A stretch of 18,372 bases of DNA. Source: Deltaproteobacteria bacterium. GTDB taxonomy: Bacteria; Desulfobacterota; Desulfobulbia; Desulfobulbales; UBA5123. Each line of letters starts with the position of its first letter. Positions within the stretch are counted from its first letter, which is position 1. The stretch is from assembly GCA_021788685.1 (NCBI GenBank), contig JAJYKH010000016.1, positions 1 to 18,372 of the forward strand. Direction: 5' to 3'. A program made the position numbers and the translations under genes. Below, one piece after another: positions 7,681 through 14,994 of the stretch. The notes under the pieces are model-generated. The model was not told where the DNA came from and ran no database searches. It was given only the letters and a program-made list of their open reading frames with translations.

Positions 7681-10068
7681 ATGCTGTCTCGCCTCCTGCA
7701 CAAATGGGGAATGGGCAAGGAGCAGCCGCCTCCATCCGGTCGCCGCCAAGCCGCCGTTTCCGCCTCCTCCGCCCTTCCCTTCGATTGGCGGCCGGGAGAC
7801 CTGATCGCCGGCCGCTACCGGGTAGAGCAGATCATGGCCGGCTCCATGGGCAAGGTGTACATCTCCGAGCACCTCGGCTGGCGGACCAGGATGGCGGTGA
7901 AATCGCCACGGCCCGAAGTGATGGCCGACCGGGAGGGGATGAGACGCATCCTCAAGGAGGCGAACGGCTGGATCCGGATGGGCATGCATCCGAACATTGC
8001 CACCTGCTATTATGTCCTCGCCATCGAGAAGGTTCCCCATCTCTTCATCGAGTACGTTGACGGCGGCAGCCTGGCCGACTGGCTGAGGGCCGGCAAGTGC
8101 CGCGACCTGCGGACGGCCCTTTCCCTCGCGGTGCAGTTCTGCCACGGCATGGAGCTCGCCCACGCCCACGGCATCGTCCACCGGGACATCAAGCCGGCCA
8201 ACATTCTCATCACCAGGAATTCGCTCCTCAAGATCACCGATTTCGGCATCCTGCTCACCATTGGCGAGGAGGACGGCGCCTTGTCGGAAGGCGAGGGGGA
8301 CAAGACCGTGGGCTTCCGGGGCACCCCCGGGTTCGCCGCGCCCGAGCAGTTCCACGACACCCATGCCGTGGACGGCCGCGCCGACATCTTCTCCTTCGGG
8401 ATCTGCCTCTGGCTGATGCTCTGTGGCCGGAAACCGTATCAGAAGAATTCAGTCCGCAGCGAGGTCCCCGAGCCGGAACCGCTCGACCCGGCGGTCACCT
8501 TCCCGGGGGTGCTCGCCGCCGCCCTCAAGAAGTGCGTGGCTTACGACCCCGGGGACCGGTTCCCCGATTTCGCTTCCCTCCGCAAGACCCTGGACGAAGC
8601 CTACACGGCCCTGTTCAACGTTTCCTGCCCCTATGCCGTGCTGCCCCAGGTCGACCTGCGGGCCGACAGCCTGAACAACCGGGCGGTTTCCATGGTGGAG
8701 CTGGGCAAGCCCGACAAGGCGGAGGAGTTTCTCCGGCAGGCCCTGGAGATCAACGACGTCCTGCCCGAGGCCATCCACAATCTGATCCTGCTCCAGGTGC
8801 GGAGCGGACAGCTCGGCCCGGAACGGGCCCGCCGCAAGCTGGAGGCGGCCCTGAAAAGGCTGGGCAAGGAGCCCATCCTCTCCGCCCTCCGGGAGCACCT
8901 GGCCGGTGAGGAGTCGGCGACGGGGGAGGGCGGCGCCCCCGAGCTGCGGCTGTGCGCCCCCCAGACATCGCTGGATGTGTTCCGGAACGGCCAGCTCTAC
9001 CAATCGGTGGGGCGCAGCATGCTCGACCACCTGGAGCACAGCCGCTATGCACCCTGCCATCAGGTGCTGCTCACCTCTTGGCGCAGCTCCGGCTTCAAGA
9101 AGGACAAACCGTTCACCACCATCTACGAACGGCTGCTTCTGGAGGGCCGCAAGAAAACCGTGGAGAGCGCCCAGCGGGTGGCGGTGCTGCACGGCAGCCG
9201 GCAACCGGCCGACTGCCTGGCCTATGTGCCGTTCAGCCGCAAGATCGTCACCGGCAGCCGCGAGGGGCAGATCATCATCTGGGATTTCGCCCTGAAGAGA
9301 AAAATCTGCGTCCTCGGCAAACGGGGCCTGCCGGTCTGCGCCCTGGCGGCCAATCCCAAGGGCAAGCTGGTGGCGGTGGGCACGGGGGACGGGGCGGTGG
9401 GCCTCTGGGCGGTCGGCTCCTTCCGGCAGACCGGTGTCCGCGCCAGCCACGCCGGACCGGTGACCGCCCTGGCTTTCAGCGGGGACGGCCGCTGGCTGGT
9501 TTCCGGCGGGGAGAACGGCTCCCTCGTCTCGGTGCATCTGCCCACTGGCAGGGAATGCCGCTATCAGGCCGCCGGCTGCGGGGCCATCCGGGCCCTGAGC
9601 GTCGATGAGAAGGGCGGGACCTTCATCGCCGGCAGCAGCGACGGCAAGCTCCGCTTCTGGGAGACGGGAAAGCCCGATTACCTCAGGGTGATCGAGGCCC
9701 ATGCCGACCGAGTCACCGGCCTGAGTGCGGCCCCCGGCGGCAAAAAGATCGCCTCGGGCGGCGGGGACCGGCTGTTGAAGCTCTGGGACAGCCAGTCGGG
9801 CCGCTGCCTCAAGATCATGGAGGCCCACGAAGAGCCGGTCACCGCGGTCCAGTTCCTTTCGGACGGGACCCACTTGGCATCCGGCTGCGGGGACGACATT
9901 ATCAAGATCTGGCACGGGGAGAGCGGGGAATGCCGGGTGGTGCTGGACGGCAGGGGCGACGGCATCCTCAGCCTGGCCCCCGGTCCCAAGCCGCACCTCT
10001 TTCTTGCGGGGTGCCGGGACGGGGCGGTCCTGCTATGGATGGTCATTTATTCCCTGGAATTCGACTGA
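7681..10068 (+). CDS. Ser/Thr protein kinase fused to TPR-like segment and seven-bladed WD40 propeller
   Basis: This 795-residue protein has no signal peptide or membrane segment, so it is probably cytosolic. Residues about 45-310 are a Hanks-type kinase: the glycine loop is MAGSMGKVY (the usual first glycine is M52), the lysine is K74, the catalytic loop is HRDIKPAN (167-174), DFG is at 187-189, and APEQ is at 220-223. T209 and T215 lie in the activation segment. All catalytic residues are present. Residues about 325-400 look like TPR helices (NNRAVSMVELGKPDKAEEF). Residues about 421-500 match nothing I recognise. From about 505 to the end I count seven WD40 repeats, with ends such as GQIIIWD, GAVGLWA, GKLRFWE, LLKLWDS, IIKIWHG and GAVLLWM; this is enough for a closed propeller that would act as a protein-docking platform. 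The gene lies between an FHA gene and a PP2C gene. Confidence 0.93.
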   Translation: MLSRLLHKWGMGKEQPPPSGRRQAAVSASSALPFDWRPGDLIAGRYRVEQIMAGSMGKVYISEHLGWRTRMAVKSPRPEVMADREGMRRILKEANGWIRMGMHPNIATCYYVLAIEKVPHLFIEYVDGGSLADWLRAGKCRDLRTALSLAVQFCHGMELAHAHGIVHRDIKPANILITRNSLLKITDFGILLTIGEEDGALSEGEGDKTVGFRGTPGFAAPEQFHDTHAVDGRADIFSFGICLWLMLCGRKPYQKNSVRSEVPEPEPLDPAVTFPGVLAAALKKCVAYDPGDRFPDFASLRKTLDEAYTALFNVSCPYAVLPQVDLRADSLNNRAVSMVELGKPDKAEEFLRQALEINDVLPEAIHNLILLQVRSGQLGPERARRKLEAALKRLGKEPILSALREHLAGEESATGEGGAPELRLCAPQTSLDVFRNGQLYQSVGRSMLDHLEHSRYAPCHQVLLTSWRSSGFKKDKPFTTIYERLLLEGRKKTVESAQRVAVLHGSRQPADCLAYVPFSRKIVTGSREGQIIIWDFALKRKICVLGKRGLPVCALAANPKGKLVAVGTGDGAVGLWAVGSFRQTGVRASHAGPVTALAFSGDGRWLVSGGENGSLVSVHLPTGRECRYQAAGCGAIRALSVDEKGGTFIAGSSDGKLRFWETGKPDYLRVIEAHADRVTGLSAAPGGKKIASGGGDRLLKLWDSQSGRCLKIMEAHEEPVTAVQFLSDGTHLASGCGDDIIKIWHGESGECRVVLDGRGDGILSLAPGPKPHLFLAGCRDGAVLLWMVIYSLEFD

Positions 10069-10087
10069 CCCGGCCCGAGACCCGCCC

Positions 10088-10846
10088 ATGCGCCGCCTGC
10101 TCGGAAACCTCCTGCATCCCCAGCCCCAGCTGCGCTGGTTCGGCCGCACCGACACGGGCCGGGTGCGGGACCACAACGAAGATGCCTTCTGCATCCTGGA
10201 GGACCGGCGGCTGCTCCTGGTGGCCGACGGCATGGGCGGCCATAACGCCGGCGAGGTGGCCAGCCGCTTGGCCCTTGAGCTGCTGGTGAAACGGCTCTCG
10301 CCCGGGGAGGTGCGGAAATGCCTGGGCAACCCTCACCGGATCCGCCATCTGCTGGTGAGCGGCTTTCGGCAGGCCAACCAGGAGGTGAGGGCCGCCGGGG
10401 AAGGGGAGGAGTCCCTGCGCGGCATGGGCTGCACGCTGCTGGCCGGTCTCTTCGATCGCGAGATCCTCCATACCTGCCACGTGGGGGACACCCGCTGCTA
10501 CCGGATGGAAACAGGCGGCTTGCGGCAGGTCACAGCCGATCACTCCGTGGCCGCTTGTCCTGGCAGCGGCACGGCCCACGAGGGGGCAGCGCCCTCCCGG
10601 CACGTGATCACCCGGGCCATCGGCTTCCCTTGGGGCGAGGACCCCGAGTATCATGCGTTCCGGCTTGCTCCGGGGGAGCGGCTGCTGTTCTGCTCGGACG
10701 GCCTGTGGTCCATGGTGGCGCTGCCCCGCCTCGAAGCCATCCTGGCCGGGGCGGCGAGCCCGGAGCAGGCTTGCGACCACCTGGTCGCAGCGGCAAACGA
10801 GGCGGGCGGCCGCGACAACATTACGGCGGTGGTCGTCTTCGTGTAG
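10088..10846 (+). CDS. PP2C-family protein Ser/Thr phosphatase
   Basis: This 252-residue protein is a complete single-domain PP2C (PPM) phosphatase that removes phosphate from Ser/Thr residues using two metal ions. The motifs appear in the usual order: DTGRVRDHNEDAF (22-34), VADGMGGHNAGEVAS (45-59), CHVGDTRCY (130-138), FCSDGLWSMV (201-210) and GRDNITAVVV (241-250). The metal-binding aspartates (D32, D47, D204, D243) are all present. The ATG at 10088 is preferred because it places the first motif at the usual distance from the start. An upstream start at 10004 would overlap the kinase gene. The gene begins 19 bases after the kinase stop and should be the last gene of the cassette, reversing the kinase's action. 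I see no clear terminator after it. Confidence 0.93.
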   Translation: MRRLLGNLLHPQPQLRWFGRTDTGRVRDHNEDAFCILEDRRLLLVADGMGGHNAGEVASRLALELLVKRLSPGEVRKCLGNPHRIRHLLVSGFRQANQEVRAAGEGEESLRGMGCTLLAGLFDREILHTCHVGDTRCYRMETGGLRQVTADHSVAACPGSGTAHEGAAPSRHVITRAIGFPWGEDPEYHAFRLAPGERLLFCSDGLWSMVALPRLEAILAGAASPEQACDHLVAAANEAGGRDNITAVVVFV

Positions 10847-10870
10847 GAGGGAACAGTCTTTTCGCCCGAT

Positions 10871-10965
10871 TGCTGCGTTGCTCAGTCGCCTGGAAATGCT
10901 CACGTACGGACGTACGCGATCTTTGCCCGTTACTGGGTAATTTTCAGGCTCCCTCGCGCCTTGCA
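10871..10965. repeat. imperfect palindromic element between the PP2C gene and panD
   Basis: The 288-base gap 10847-11134 has no gene. Within it, GCCTGGAAAT (10888-10897) faces ATTTTCAGGC (10940-10949), pairing at 9 of 10 positions. Outside these arms TGCTGCGTTGC at the left loosely mirrors CGCGCCTTGCA at the right. In the middle CGTACG occurs twice (10903-10908 and 10911-10916), separated by two bases, and can form a small stem of its own. The layout resembles dispersed palindromic repeats found between genes in related bacteria. No transposase gene or clean target duplication is visible. The flank 10966-11134 shows nothing I can identify. Confidence 0.55.
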
Positions 10966-11134
10966 CGCGAACGAAATTTTGAATTCTCTCGCAAAACACT
11001 CCAAACTTCGGCGGGCGGGAACGAGAAAACAACAGTTGCACAACTCGGCCCGTCGGCGGAGCGGTCTTTGCGAGGCCGACGAATCCTGGTTTCCGGATGG
11101 AAATAAGGGAGCCGGGGTGCTGGCTTGGGACCGG

Positions 11135-11497
11135 TCAGGCGGCGGAACGGCCTTTGACGCGGTTGTGCTCGTCCAGCAGGAGGATGCAGGGCCGATAGGA
11201 GGCGAGCTCCTCGGAGGAGTAGAGCCCGTAGGTGGCGATGATGATGAGGTCGCCGGGGAGGCCCTTGCGGGCCGCGGCCCCGTTCAGGCCGATGGTTCCG
11301 GAGCCGGGCGGGCCCTCGATGACGTAGGTTTCGAACCGCTCGCCGTTGTTGATGTTGTAAACCTTGACCTGCTCGAAGGGCTGCAGGTCCGCCTGCTCCA
11401 TGAGGAGACGGTCCACGGTGAGACTGCCTTCGTAGTGCAGGTCGGCGGCGGTGATCGTCGCCCGGTGGATTTTCGATTTGAGCATGGTGCGAAGCAT
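11135..11497 (-). CDS. panD: aspartate 1-decarboxylase
   Basis: This 120-residue protoenzyme decarboxylates L-aspartate to beta-alanine, the amine half of pantothenate (vitamin B5, the precursor of coenzyme A). The self-cleavage site is intact: Y22-E-G24-S25, where cleavage between G24 and S25 creates the pyruvoyl group. Other family signs are MLKSKIHRATIT at the start, NNGERFETYVI, GSGTIGLNGAAAR and GDLIIIATYG. The length is typical. The start at 11497 lies 9 bases after the panC stop. A second ATG four codons in (residue 5) would also work. It is the last gene of the TPR-panC-panD operon. Confidence 0.97.
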   Translation of the reverse strand: MLRTMLKSKIHRATITAADLHYEGSLTVDRLLMEQADLQPFEQVKVYNINNGERFETYVIEGPPGSGTIGLNGAAARKGLPGDLIIIATYGLYSSEELASYRPCILLLDEHNRVKGRSAA

Positions 11498-11506
11498 CGT
11501 GTTCCG

Positions 11507-12364
11507 TTACCCTTGTTCTGGAGCAAACAGCAGGCCGTTGTCGATCAGGCGGGTGCGGCCGATCTTGACCGCGAGCGCCAGCCGCGAGTGGCGATCAATC
11601 TGTTGCTGGGGCCGCAAGGTTGTCTCGTGGACGACGGCGACATACTCCACCGTGACCGTGGGATCGGCGGCCAGCATGGATTCGAGGGCCGCCCGCAGCC
11701 GGCCGGCATCGGTTTCCCCCCCGGCCGCCAGCTCGCGTCCCCAACGGAGCGCGCGGGAAAGGCAGCGCGCCGACTGCCGCTCGGCAGCTGACAAGTAGGC
11801 ATTGCGGGAGCTCATTGCCAGCCCGTCGGCCTCTCTGACGATGGGCTGGCCGACGATCTCCACGTCCAGATCGAGATCACGCACCAGGCGCCGGATGATG
11901 GCGAGCTGCTGAAAGTCTTTCTCACCGAAGATGGCGACCTGCGGGCGGACGATATGGAACAGCTTGGCCACCACCGTGGCCACCCCTTCGAAGTGGCCCG
12001 GCCGTCCTGCTCCGCAAAGTCCCTGGCTCAGCTCCGTGACCGCGATCCGGGTCTGAAAGCCTTCGGGGTACATGGCGGCCGCCTCGGGGGCGAACAGGGC
12101 GTCGACCTGCTCCCGGGCGGCCAGGGCGGAGTCCCGCTCGAAATCCCGGGGGTAGCGGTCGAGGTCCTCGGCCGGGCCGAACTGGATGGGATTGACGAAC
12201 AGGCTGACCACCACCGCGCCGGCTTGGCGGGCCGCGGACCGCATGAGGCTGAGATGGCCCTCGTGAAAGAAGCCCATGGTGGGCACCAGGGCGATGGCCT
12301 TTCCTTCAGCGGCGGTTCGGTTCGACCAGGCCGTCATCGCGGCCGGTGAACGGATGATCTCCAT
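11507..12364 (-). CDS. panC: pantothenate synthetase (pantoate-beta-alanine ligase)
   Basis: This 285-residue cytoplasmic ligase joins pantoate to beta-alanine with ATP to give pantothenate, and beta-alanine is the product of the next gene, panD. The nucleotidyl-transferase motif PTMGFFHEGH (residues 28-37, H34 and H37) is present, as are LFVNPIQFGPAEDLDRYPR, RPGHFEGVATVV (121-132), GEKD (147-150) and the KMSKS-like loop MSSRN (184-188). The length and all motifs are normal. The start at 12364 is 8 bases after the stop of the TPR membrane protein. The panB gene for pantoate supply is not in this window. Confidence 0.97.
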   Translation of the reverse strand: MEIIRSPAAMTAWSNRTAAEGKAIALVPTMGFFHEGHLSLMRSAARQAGAVVVSLFVNPIQFGPAEDLDRYPRDFERDSALAAREQVDALFAPEAAAMYPEGFQTRIAVTELSQGLCGAGRPGHFEGVATVVAKLFHIVRPQVAIFGEKDFQQLAIIRRLVRDLDLDVEIVGQPIVREADGLAMSSRNAYLSAAERQSARCLSRALRWGRELAAGGETDAGRLRAALESMLAADPTVTVEYVAVVHETTLRPQQQIDRHSRLALAVKIGRTRLIDNGLLFAPEQG

Positions 12365-12372
12365 TCCAGCGG

Positions 12373-13083
12373 CTACTTCGGCTGCTGCTTCGCGGGGGCC
12401 TTCGCCCGGAGGGCGGCCAGCCTGCTGGCCAGGTATCCTTTGTCGAGCGAGGGCTGGTCTTGAAGGACCGAGAGCTGCTCGTAGTCCTTGATGGCCTCGG
12501 CCGTCTGGTTCCGGGCCTCGTGGATGCGGGCTGCGGCCAGGAGCCCCTTGGCGGCGAACCCGTGAATGGCAGCGAGCTGCTGGTATTGGCGGAGGGCCTC
12601 CTCCGGCTGCCCGGCTGCCTCGTACGACTGGCCCAGGCTGTAGTGAAGGAGGGGGGCCAGCGGATTCTTGCCGTCCACCTTGTCGAGAACGGCGCGATAG
12701 CCGGCGATGGCCTCCTTCTCATTGCCCGAGTCGTGGGCGGCATGGGCCAGCTGCACCTGGCTCCACAGGGCGGCGCCAGTCCCGCCGTACTCCGCTTGGA
12801 CCCGGCGGAGCAGGTCGGTGCGCTGCGCGCCCGCCGGGGCTTCCATGGCTTTGGTCAATAGGGCGGAGGCTTCATCGCTGTTCCTGGTGGTGTGCTCGCC
12901 ATAGGCGCTCCAGCCTAGGAGGGCCAGGATCAGGCAGACCGCCCCGATTCCCAGGGCCTTGCCGTTCATGCGGACAAAGGAGACCACCTGCGGCGGCAGG
13001 TTCAATGCATCGAGGAGGCCTTCCTTTCCCTCTGGATTGATGGTCCGGAGGTTTTTCGGGTCGAAAGCGTTTGCGTTTCCCAT
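12373..13083 (-). CDS. single-pass membrane protein with TPR repeats (YfgM-like)
   Basis: This is a 236-residue protein. About 40 polar residues come first, then one hydrophobic segment (about 43-61, LGIGAVCLILALLGWSAY), then an alpha-helical part of about 170 residues with TPR-like repeats (LLHYSLGQSYEAAGQPEEAL, then GLLAAARIHEARNQTAEAI). A short cytoplasmic tail, one membrane helix and an outside TPR domain is the layout of E. coli YfgM, a partner of PpiD and the Sec translocon. The sequence alone does not prove that role. The start at 13083 has GGGGAAAG just upstream. It is the first gene of an operon with panC and panD, although no link to pantothenate synthesis is evident. Confidence 0.8.
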   Translation of the reverse strand: MGNANAFDPKNLRTINPEGKEGLLDALNLPPQVVSFVRMNGKALGIGAVCLILALLGWSAYGEHTTRNSDEASALLTKAMEAPAGAQRTDLLRRVQAEYGGTGAALWSQVQLAHAAHDSGNEKEAIAGYRAVLDKVDGKNPLAPLLHYSLGQSYEAAGQPEEALRQYQQLAAIHGFAAKGLLAAARIHEARNQTAEAIKDYEQLSVLQDQPSLDKGYLASRLAALRAKAPAKQQPK

Positions 13084-13259
13084 TTGCTTTCCCCAGGCGG
13101 CGGTCTCAGCCGGCCGCTTGTGCTAAGTCTTTGTAGGAACTGTTTTTTTAAAAAAGAAAAATAACCTTAAATATACCGTTTCCGCCGAAAAAAAGCACTC
13201 GCGAATTTGAATCCGGCGGTACACTGGGGCGGAGCGGTTATCAAAGCGAGCGGGAGTGT
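13084..13259. promoter_or_regulatory. AT-rich divergent promoter region between the TPR-panCD operon and xseA
   Basis: These 176 bases must drive both directions. The segment 13141-13195 is far more AT-rich than its surroundings, with a T7 run followed by an A6 run and then ttaaatata. TATATT on the minus strand is a possible -10 box for the TPR-panCD operon, but neither direction shows a good -35 partner. The xseA start is preceded by CGGGAG, a reasonable ribosome binding site. Confidence 0.45.
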
Positions 13260-14690
13260 ATGGTGCAGGAGCGATCCCTTTCCTCGTTGATCTCGGTTCC
13301 CCGGCTGCAAACGGTTTCAGAGCTGACCGGCTCCATCCGGGGACTGCTGGAGGCTTCCTTTCCTTTCGTCACCGTCCTCGGGGAGATATCCAACCTCCGG
13401 CAGGCGGTTTCTGGCCATCTCTATTTTTCCCTCAAGGACAGGGAAGCCCAGATCCGGGCGGTGATGTTCAGGCAGCAGTGCCGGTATCTGGCGCAGCCGC
13501 CGGGGGATGGGCAGGAGGTGGTGTGCCGCGGCCGGGTTTCGGTCTACGAGCCGCGGGGCGAATACCAGCTCGTGGTCGATCACCTGGAGAGCAAAGGCGC
13601 CGGGGAGCTGCAGGTTGCCTTCGAGCTGCTGAAAAGACGACTGGAGGCGGAGGGGCTTTTCGCGGCCGATGCCAAGAAGCCGCTGCCCCGCCTGCCGGAG
13701 CGGATCGCCCTTATCACTTCCCCCTCCGGGGCGGCATTGTTCGATTTCCTGCGGACGGCCGCGGCCCGCTTTCCCTCGGTGCCGGTGGAGATCCACCCCG
13801 TCCGGGTGCAGGGCCCCGGGGCCGCCGAGGAGATCGTCCAGGCCCTCGCCACCGCCAACGCCCGGCGCACCGCCGAGGTGATCGTCCTCTGCCGGGGGGG
13901 GGGCTCCCTGGAGGACCTCCAGCCATTTAACAGCGAGCAGGTCGCCCGGGCGATCTTCAATTCCGCCATTCCCGTGGTGGTGGGGGTGGGGCACGAGGTG
14001 GACTTCACCATGGCCGATTTCGTGGCCGATGTGCGGGCGCCCACGCCCACTGCCGCAGCCGTCCTGGTGCTACCGCGCCGCGATGAGCTGCGCGCCAGGA
14101 TGGCGGAGATCGAGCAGCGGCTGGTGGAAGGGCTCCAGCGGAAAATCAACCACGGCCGTTACCGGGCGGAAACGCACCGGCGGCTGCTGGGCGATCCCTC
14201 GTTTCTCCTCGCCCATTTCCGTCTGCTTCTCGACCATCGCCTCCAGGGTCTCCACTATGCCCTGAAAGGCCGGCTCATTTCCCGCCATTCCGAGATCTGG
14301 CGGCTCCACGATCACCTGCGCCGGCACAGTCCCATGCACCTCCTGCACCATCAGCAGCAGCTCTGCGGCGAGCTGACCGGTCGCCTGCGGGCCGCCGTCT
14401 CCTGGAATCTCGAGCGCCGCCGGCTCGCCTTTTCCCGGGCGGCCGGGCTCCTGGAAGCGGTCAGCCCCCTGGCGGTCCTAGGGCGGGGTTATGCCATCGC
14501 CAGAACCCTTCCGGAGCGGCGGGTCGTTCGGGAGGCGTCCCAGGTGCAGGCGGGCGACGGGCTCGAGCTGCTCGTGCAAAAGGGGGTGATCACCTGCCGC
14601 GTGACGGGCACCGCAGCCAACCGTGGGCCTGAACGGGCCGATTCGGGCGTGGATCGTGCTAGCGGGGGCGAGGGAAATAAAAAAGCCTGA
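13260..14690 (+). CDS. xseA: exodeoxyribonuclease VII large subunit
   Basis: This 476-residue catalytic subunit of exonuclease VII degrades single-stranded DNA from both ends in repair and recombination. An N-terminal OB fold (about residues 14-115) opens with TVSELTGSIRGLLE and GEISNLRQAVSGHLYFSLKD. The catalytic region starts near ALITSPSGAALFDFL and includes RGGGSLEDLQPFN (from R212), then GVGHEVDFTMADFVADVRAPTPTAAA (about 240-268). The C-terminal half is a helical region that ends with LGRGYAIAR. The start has GGGAG five bases upstream. R-G-G-G of the conserved motif is written with a run of ten G bases (13894-13903). The small subunit gene xseB does not follow. The last codons and the stop lie inside the tRNA-Pro terminator of the other strand. 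Confidence 0.96.
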   Translation: MVQERSLSSLISVPRLQTVSELTGSIRGLLEASFPFVTVLGEISNLRQAVSGHLYFSLKDREAQIRAVMFRQQCRYLAQPPGDGQEVVCRGRVSVYEPRGEYQLVVDHLESKGAGELQVAFELLKRRLEAEGLFAADAKKPLPRLPERIALITSPSGAALFDFLRTAAARFPSVPVEIHPVRVQGPGAAEEIVQALATANARRTAEVIVLCRGGGSLEDLQPFNSEQVARAIFNSAIPVVVGVGHEVDFTMADFVADVRAPTPTAAAVLVLPRRDELRARMAEIEQRLVEGLQRKINHGRYRAETHRRLLGDPSFLLAHFRLLLDHRLQGLHYALKGRLISRHSEIWRLHDHLRRHSPMHLLHHQQQLCGELTGRLRAAVSWNLERRRLAFSRAAGLLEAVSPLAVLGRGYAIARTLPERRVVREASQVQAGDGLELLVQKGVITCRVTGTAANRGPERADSGVDRASGGEGNKKA

Positions 14691-14709
14691 AAGCCAAGGC
14701 TTTCAGGCT
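14671..14709 (-). terminator. rho-independent terminator of tRNA-Pro, overlapping the xseA 3' end
   Basis: AGCCTGAAAGCC (14684-14695) and GGCTTTCAGGCT (14698-14709) form a perfect 12-base inverted repeat with two bases between. Read on the minus strand, the hairpin is followed by TTTTTTATTT, a good U-tract, and it lies about 30 bases after the tRNA-Pro gene. On the plus strand there is no T-run after it, so it does not look like an xseA terminator. The xseA stop codon TGA (14688-14690) sits within the stem. Confidence 0.8.
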
Positions 14710-14739
14710 GTCGTCGCGGAAGATTTCCACCGAATCGTA

Positions 14740-14816
14740 TGGTCGGGACGAGAGGATTCGAACCTCCGACCCCAGCGTCCCGAACGCTGTGCTCTACCAG
14801 ACTGAGCCACGTCCCG
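14740..14816 (-). tRNA. tRNA-Pro (anticodon CGG)
   Basis: Read on the minus strand, 77 bases fold as a standard cloverleaf with an encoded CCA end. The acceptor stem is CGGGACG with CGTCCCG. The D-arm contains GGCTCAGACTGGTAGAGC. The anticodon stem CAGCG/CGCTG encloses the loop TTCGGGA, giving anticodon CGG for the proline codon CCG. The T-arm contains GGTTCGAATCC. The discriminator base is A. A hairpin terminator follows downstream. The CCG codon is common in a GC-rich genome, so this is probably an essential isoacceptor. Confidence 0.95.
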
Positions 14817-14846
14817 ACTTGTGCGAGCGGCGGAACTGAAGAAATC

Positions 14847-14852
14847 TTTATA
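14847..14852 (-). promoter_or_regulatory. possible -10 box of tRNA-Pro
   Basis: TATAAA on the minus strand lies about 30 bases before the tRNA 5' end, a normal leader distance. No good -35 box lies 16-18 bases further up, where the sequence is part of the long inverted repeat at 14861-14901. Confidence 0.3.
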
Positions 14853-14860
14853 CCCGAAAT

Positions 14861-14901
14861 GAAGATATTCCGGAAGAGAAAATCTCCTCCGGAATATCTT
14901 C
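14861..14901. repeat. long inverted repeat between the HU gene and tRNA-Pro
   Basis: GAAGATATTCCGGA (14861-14874) is perfectly complementary to TCCGGAATATCTTC (14888-14901). Inside, GAGA/TCTC (14876-14879 with 14883-14886) adds four more pairs after one mismatch, leaving a three-base loop. It lies about 95 bases downstream of the HU stop on the minus strand. It may end HU transcription, although no strong T-run follows on either strand. A smaller GC-rich inverted repeat (GGGCGG 14916-14921 with CCGCCC 14928-14933) stands beside it. Confidence 0.65.
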
Positions 14902-14994
14902 TGGGGCTTTCCAAGGGGCGGATACCGCCGCCCGGAATTTATCGCAAAGGAAGGCAGTGCCCGCGAACTGCACAAAAAGCGAATGGACCAGCCG

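Noticed and set aside
8449..9996. 515-codon minus-strand open frame
   Set aside because: Antisense of the kinase-WD40 gene, with no domain.
6969..10846. type VI secretion regulatory locus
   Set aside because: Kinase, phosphatase and FHA genes occur in such loci, but no Tss structural gene is present in the window.
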